Assembly: GCA_001828645.1 (NCBI GenBank)
Contig: MHZD01000186.1
Span: forward strand, 1 to 7,880
Direction of reading: 5' to 3'
Source: Planctomycetes bacterium RIFOXYC2_FULL_41_27
Lineage (GTDB): Bacteria > Planctomycetota > Brocadiia > Brocadiales > Brocadiaceae
Length of the DNA: 7,880 bases
The notes below the pieces were generated by a model. That model was not told the origin of the DNA, made no database searches, and was given only the letters and a program-made list of their open reading frames with translations. This document shows, piece by piece, positions 5,096-7,880 of this stretch. Both the position numbers and the translations under genes were made by a program. The stretch's first letter is position 1, and every line of letters starts with the position of its first letter.

Positions 5096-5115
5096 GGGTA
5101 ATTCATGAATTACCC
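5096..5115. promoter_or_regulatory. Perfect 20-bp palindrome at the 5' end of hpnG
   Basis: GGGTAATTCA at 5096-5105 is followed directly by its exact reverse complement TGAATTACCC at 5106-5115. The upstream in-frame ATG of hpnG (5106) lies at its centre. Such a site could be an operator for a dimeric regulator between the divergent hpnG and hpnH genes, or an RNA hairpin near the start. No regulator gene is visible nearby. Confidence 0.5.
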
Positions 5116-5198
5116 TTACATGCAAATAGAAATAGTTGCCGAAGGCCTAATTTAGTAATAAACAAATAGAATCAAATTTGGTTATAATTTTCAATACA

Positions 5199-5225
5199 AT
5201 TATAAAAAAGTACGACCTATTGCAA
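5199..5225 (-). promoter_or_regulatory. Weak candidate promoter for hpnG
   Basis: On the minus strand a perfect TATAAT (5199-5204) follows TTGCAA (5220-5225) after 15 bases. The -10 is ideal but the -35 is poor and the spacing short. In such AT-rich sequence a chance match is likely. Confidence 0.25.
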
Positions 5226-5370
5226 TTATAATTCAATTCCTTGGTAAAATTTATGTTCGGGAAAACTGTTCCCCTTCTTTTGTTCTTCTTTGCCAAGGGG
5301 AATGTGATGGCGCAATGTTTTTGCTACGGTGTTTCATACGACTTTATAGAAACAACACGTTAAATAACGC

Positions 5371-5399
5371 TTGACAGTATTAAACAATTGGTATAGCAT
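5371..5399 (+). promoter_or_regulatory. Sigma-70-type promoter for hpnH
   Basis: A perfect TTGACA -35 (5371-5376) is followed after 17 bases by TAGCAT (5394-5399, 4 of 6 matches to TATAAT); TATAGC at 5392 is an alternative at 15 bases. Transcription would start near 5406, giving a leader of about 54 bases before the hpnH ATG. Confidence 0.55.
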
Positions 5400-5459
5400 T
5401 TTACATTTAAATATTACTGGTTTTTCGCTTTTATCATAAAAAATGGAGTCCTGCCTCTT

Positions 5460-6455
5460 ATGAGGGTTTCACTGTCGTTAGTGTCTTCTTTGACAAAATA
5501 TCTGATTAAGAACCGGTTTTTATCAAAGAAACGGTTCCCCCTGGTATTGATGCTGGAAGTCACCCATGCATGTAACCTCGCCTGCGAGGGCTGTGGCCGC
5601 ATACATGAATACAAAGATACGATGCGAGAAACATTAAGTATTGAGGAATGTATTCGGGCAGTGGAAGAGAGCCCCACGCCGGTTGTCACTGTCACAGGTG
5701 GTGAGCCGCTGATGCACCCGGAAATCGATAAGATTATCAGGGGTATCTTGAATAAAAAACGGCATATCTATTTATGCACGAATGGCGTGTTATTAGCTGA
5801 GGCAATAAAAAAGCTGAAACCCAGTAAATATTTTAATATCAACGTCCACATCGACGGACTTGCAAAGACGCACGACGCTATTGCCGGAAAAGGGGTCTTT
5901 GCGCGCGCCACCAACGCTATCCGTGCGGCAAAACAGGCAGGATTTAAGGTCTGCACAAATACCACAATATATAAAAATACCAGTGAAGAAGAAATTAAAG
6001 AATTATTTTCGTTTCTGGATGAGCTGGGTGTGGATGGTATGCTGGTATCTCCTGGTTTTAGTTTTGAACACAACGAGAATGAAATATTCCTTTGCCGAAA
6101 AGAGGTACAAGAAAAATTTGGATTTATTTACGGAATCTCAAAGAGATATAAGATATTAAACTCTCCCTTATATTTAAAATTTTTAAAGGGAGAAAGGAAC
6201 CTAAAGTGCACGCCCTGGGGAAACCCAACTCGTAACTATTTAGGTTGGAAAAGCCCTTGCTACCTCATTACGGATACCCATTACAAAACCTTCGATGATT
6301 ATATGGAATGTACGGATTGGGACAAGTATCAGGAAGGGAATGACCCCCGCTGTAAGAATTGCATGATGCATTGCGGGTTTGAGCCTACCGTAGTACTGGA
6401 AGGCGGAAAACGATTATCTGATATCATAGAAATGGCTAAGTGGAACTTTAGCTAG
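5460..6455 (+). CDS. hpnH: Adenosylhopane synthase, radical-SAM protein HpnH
   Basis: HpnH adds the 5'-deoxyadenosyl group of SAM to hopene (diploptene) to form adenosylhopane, the first step of side-chain extension. The 331-residue protein has the usual HpnH lead (KKRFPLVLMLEVTHACNL, 23-40) into the radical-SAM cluster motif C38-x3-C42-x2-C45 (CNLACEGC), then VVTVTGGEPLMHPEI (75-89), LCTNGVLL (105-112), and NVHIDGLAKTHDAIAGKGVF (128-147). The C-terminal part keeps the family pattern KCTPWGNPTRNYLGWKSPCY (249-268) and CKNCMMHCG (298-306), giving extra cysteines at 250, 267, 284, 298, 301 and 305. ATG 5460 has GGAG about 11 bases upstream, a rather long spacing; the N-terminal length fits the family. 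The residues before the cluster (EVTHACN) differ from the EPLFRCN I recall as common, hinting at a divergent branch. It is divergent from hpnG and convergent with shc. Confidence 0.93.
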   Translation: MRVSLSLVSSLTKYLIKNRFLSKKRFPLVLMLEVTHACNLACEGCGRIHEYKDTMRETLSIEECIRAVEESPTPVVTVTGGEPLMHPEIDKIIRGILNKKRHIYLCTNGVLLAEAIKKLKPSKYFNINVHIDGLAKTHDAIAGKGVFARATNAIRAAKQAGFKVCTNTTIYKNTSEEEIKELFSFLDELGVDGMLVSPGFSFEHNENEIFLCRKEVQEKFGFIYGISKRYKILNSPLYLKFLKGERNLKCTPWGNPTRNYLGWKSPCYLITDTHYKTFDDYMECTDWDKYQEGNDPRCKNCMMHCGFEPTVVLEGGKRLSDIIEMAKWNFS

Positions 6456-6460
6456 ATTTG

Positions 6461-7880
6461 TTATGATTTTTGGGTAAGATTGCGGTATTTACCTAATGCG
6501 AACAAGGGAAAGTAATTCCGGTACATATGGTATTTTAGGTAAAAGACCTTAGGGAAGCCCGTTGCTGTAAATTCAACCTCGTCCCAGCTTCCATCCTCTT
6601 TTTGCCCCGTTAAGAGAAATTTTATACCCTTTTCTACAGCATCTGATTTTACTTCACCAGCTGCGAACAACGTCAGCAGCGCCCATGCCGTCTGTGATGA
6701 CGTGCTTCTGCCAATTGCCTTCAGTGATGGGTCGTCATACGACTTTATGGTTTCACCCCATCCACCATCAGAATTTTGGACACTTTTCATCCACTCAGCG
6801 GCTTTTTTGATGTATGGCTTGTTCATATCCTCTCCGACCGCTAGGAGTGCGGCAAGTACAGACCACGTGCCATAAATATAGTTTGCGCCCCAACGCCCAA
6901 ACCACGAACCGTCTTTTTCTTGTTCTTTTTGGAGAAATTCTACGGCCTTTCTGATATTAACGTATGTCTTGCTAAACCCAACACGCCCCAAAAATTCCAG
7001 GCATCGACCTGCGACATCGCTTGTACTTGGGTCTAATAATGCATTAAAATCTGCGAAAGGTATGTGATTTAAAATTGCCTTATTGTTATTGCGGTCAAAT
7101 GCTCCCCATCCGCCATCATCACATTGCATGGCCTGAATCCACCTCAACCCACGCAAAAATGTCTTTTCCTTGTGTGATGCTTCTGGTAGTGATATGCGCT
7201 GTAACGCCATAAGCACAGCAGCGCTGTCGTCAGTATCGGGGTAAAACTCGTTGGCATACTGGAAGTACCAGCCACTTGGTTCTTCTACCTTGCACTTCAA
7301 TGCCCAGTCTCCGAAATTCCTGACTTCCTTACTGAGCAGCCACTCTCCTGCCCTTTGTAATGCTGGATGAGTGCTGGATATTCCTGATTCATGAAGTGCG
7401 ATAATTGCCCAGGCTGTATCCCAAACGGGAGATACGCAGGGCTGTAAATAAAGCTTGTCCTCTTCATAAACCACCAGTTTCTCGACTTCTCTTAGCTGGC
7501 TTACCAGCGCTGGGTGATCGTCTGAATAGCCAAGGCATTTCATGGCAAATATGGAATTAACGATTGCCGGCCATATGGACCCCAAACCGCCGGATTTCTC
7601 AAGATGTTCAAGCATCCATTTTTCTGCCTTCCGGAGGGCGATCTTTCTAACAAATTTAATGGGGTGCTGTTCGTAACGCCTGAAAATACTATCAGCGTCA
7701 ATAAAGAAATTGTGCCAGCACCATCCCGACTGGTCTCTCTTAATGCGGTAGACCACCTTATCACGGGGAACGAGGTAGAGTTCTTTCAGCAGATCATCCC
7801 CTACTGGAATATGCGGCTTTTTATCAATGGCAATAGAGAGGGGGACGACAATGCACCTCGACCAATACGACATCTCGTAA
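6461..7880 (-). CDS. shc: Squalene-hopene cyclase, C-terminal two-thirds (cut by window edge)
   Basis: Shc folds squalene into hopene/hopanol at the membrane, the entry step of hopanoid synthesis. About 472 codons are visible. The frame is still open at the right edge, so the ATG at 7873 (MSYWSRCIVVPLSI) is internal; full enzymes are about 630-720 residues and this motif lies well inside them. The catalytic acid motif DTDD is at bases 7226-7237 (YPDTDDSAAV). QW-type repeats include QCDDGGWGAF, KDGSWFGRWGANYIYGTWSV, QNSDGGWGETIKSYDD and KEDGSWDE. The C-terminus has the family ending GFPKVFYLKYHMYRNYFPLF. The AIGRSTSSQTAWALL block is also typical. The stop lies 5 bases from the hpnH stop, tail to tail, so the two enzymes of successive steps are on separate transcripts here. 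The missing N-terminal third lies to the right. Confidence 0.96.
   Translation of the reverse strand, partial: YEMSYWSRCIVVPLSIAIDKKPHIPVGDDLLKELYLVPRDKVVYRIKRDQSGWCWHNFFIDADSIFRRYEQHPIKFVRKIALRKAEKWMLEHLEKSGGLGSIWPAIVNSIFAMKCLGYSDDHPALVSQLREVEKLVVYEEDKLYLQPCVSPVWDTAWAIIALHESGISSTHPALQRAGEWLLSKEVRNFGDWALKCKVEEPSGWYFQYANEFYPDTDDSAAVLMALQRISLPEASHKEKTFLRGLRWIQAMQCDDGGWGAFDRNNNKAILNHIPFADFNALLDPSTSDVAGRCLEFLGRVGFSKTYVNIRKAVEFLQKEQEKDGSWFGRWGANYIYGTWSVLAALLAVGEDMNKPYIKKAAEWMKSVQNSDGGWGETIKSYDDPSLKAIGRSTSSQTAWALLTLFAAGEVKSDAVEKGIKFLLTGQKEDGSWDEVEFTATGFPKVFYLKYHMYRNYFPLFALGKYRNLTQKS

Larger units (their letters stand above)
5107..5459. other. Divergent intergenic region between hpnG and hpnH
   Basis: This stretch of 353 bases has no gene on either strand. 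It is very AT-rich near hpnG (5160-5250). It holds the likely hpnH promoter (5371-5399), a weaker candidate for hpnG (5199-5225), and an inverted repeat TTCCCCTT (5269-5276) / AAGGGGAA (5295-5302) with an 18-base loop. That repeat resembles a worn copy of the REP-like elements near purE. Confidence 0.7.

Noticed and set aside
5768..6073. A 101-codon open frame on the minus strand inside hpnH
   Set aside because: It is antisense to well-conserved HpnH sequence and its composition looks like a shadow frame.
7871..7873. ATG as the true start of shc
   Set aside because: The frame is open upstream to the window edge (preceding codons encode Tyr-Glu), and the MSYWSR motif is internal in the family.
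1..7880. CRISPR arrays, tRNA or rRNA genes, IS transposases
   Set aside because: I saw no regularly spaced repeats, no tRNA-like cloverleaf and no transposase motifs; the repeats present are short hairpins and inverted pairs.

Overview
Kind of organism. The window reads as a Gram-negative bacterium that makes C35 hopanoids. It carries a squalene-hopene cyclase (shc), the radical-SAM adenosylhopane synthase (hpnH) and the matching nucleoside phosphorylase/nucleosidase (hpnG). Base composition is visibly AT-leaning, intergenic spaces are rich in REP-like inverted repeats, and one small lipoprotein has a clear lipobox. My best guess is a planctomycete of the anammox type (Brocadiales). This rests on gene content and repeat style only, and no marker gene in the window settles it.

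Left part (1-2000). At the edge is the 5' end of thiD on the minus strand. Its start codon lies inside what looks like a broken hicB antitoxin fragment. Up to about 700 there are only short, AT-rich, unrecognised frames, which look like gene debris. From 703 to 1747 (minus strand) is a tight three-gene cassette: a minimal nucleotidyltransferase (GSx10DxD), a HEPN protein and an unrecognised 85-residue protein, joined by 4-base and TAATG-type overlaps. This is a MNT-HEPN toxin-antitoxin-like unit with a possible third member. A non-coding stretch of about 300 bases (1748-2059) separates it from the next cluster and holds a bulged hairpin that could end the neighbouring operon.

Right part (2000-7880). 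A minus-strand run reads hpnG, purE, mtnA and a small lipoprotein gene. Divergently from hpnG lies hpnH on the plus strand, behind a good sigma-70-type promoter. Converging on hpnH, with only 5 bases between stop codons, is shc, which runs off the right edge. Shc makes the hopene skeleton, HpnH joins it to a 5'-deoxyadenosyl group, and HpnG removes adenine to leave a 5-hopanyl-5-deoxyribose (phosphate). MtnA normally isomerises a 5-substituted 5-deoxyribose-1-phosphate. Its place in this run therefore suggests either salvage of SAM by-products or a direct, undescribed step in making the hopanoid polyol side chain.

Structure outside genes. The spaces around purE are packed with repeats: a perfect 21-bp inverted repeat, able to form a GNRA-loop hairpin, flanks purE on both sides. 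C/G-rich REP-like hairpins lie between hpnG and purE, and an imperfect hairpin built from CAGGAT-type units lies between purE and mtnA. A perfect 20-bp palindrome covers the upstream ATG of hpnG. The lipoprotein gene has an in-frame TAA followed by 19 more codons of the same acidic character.
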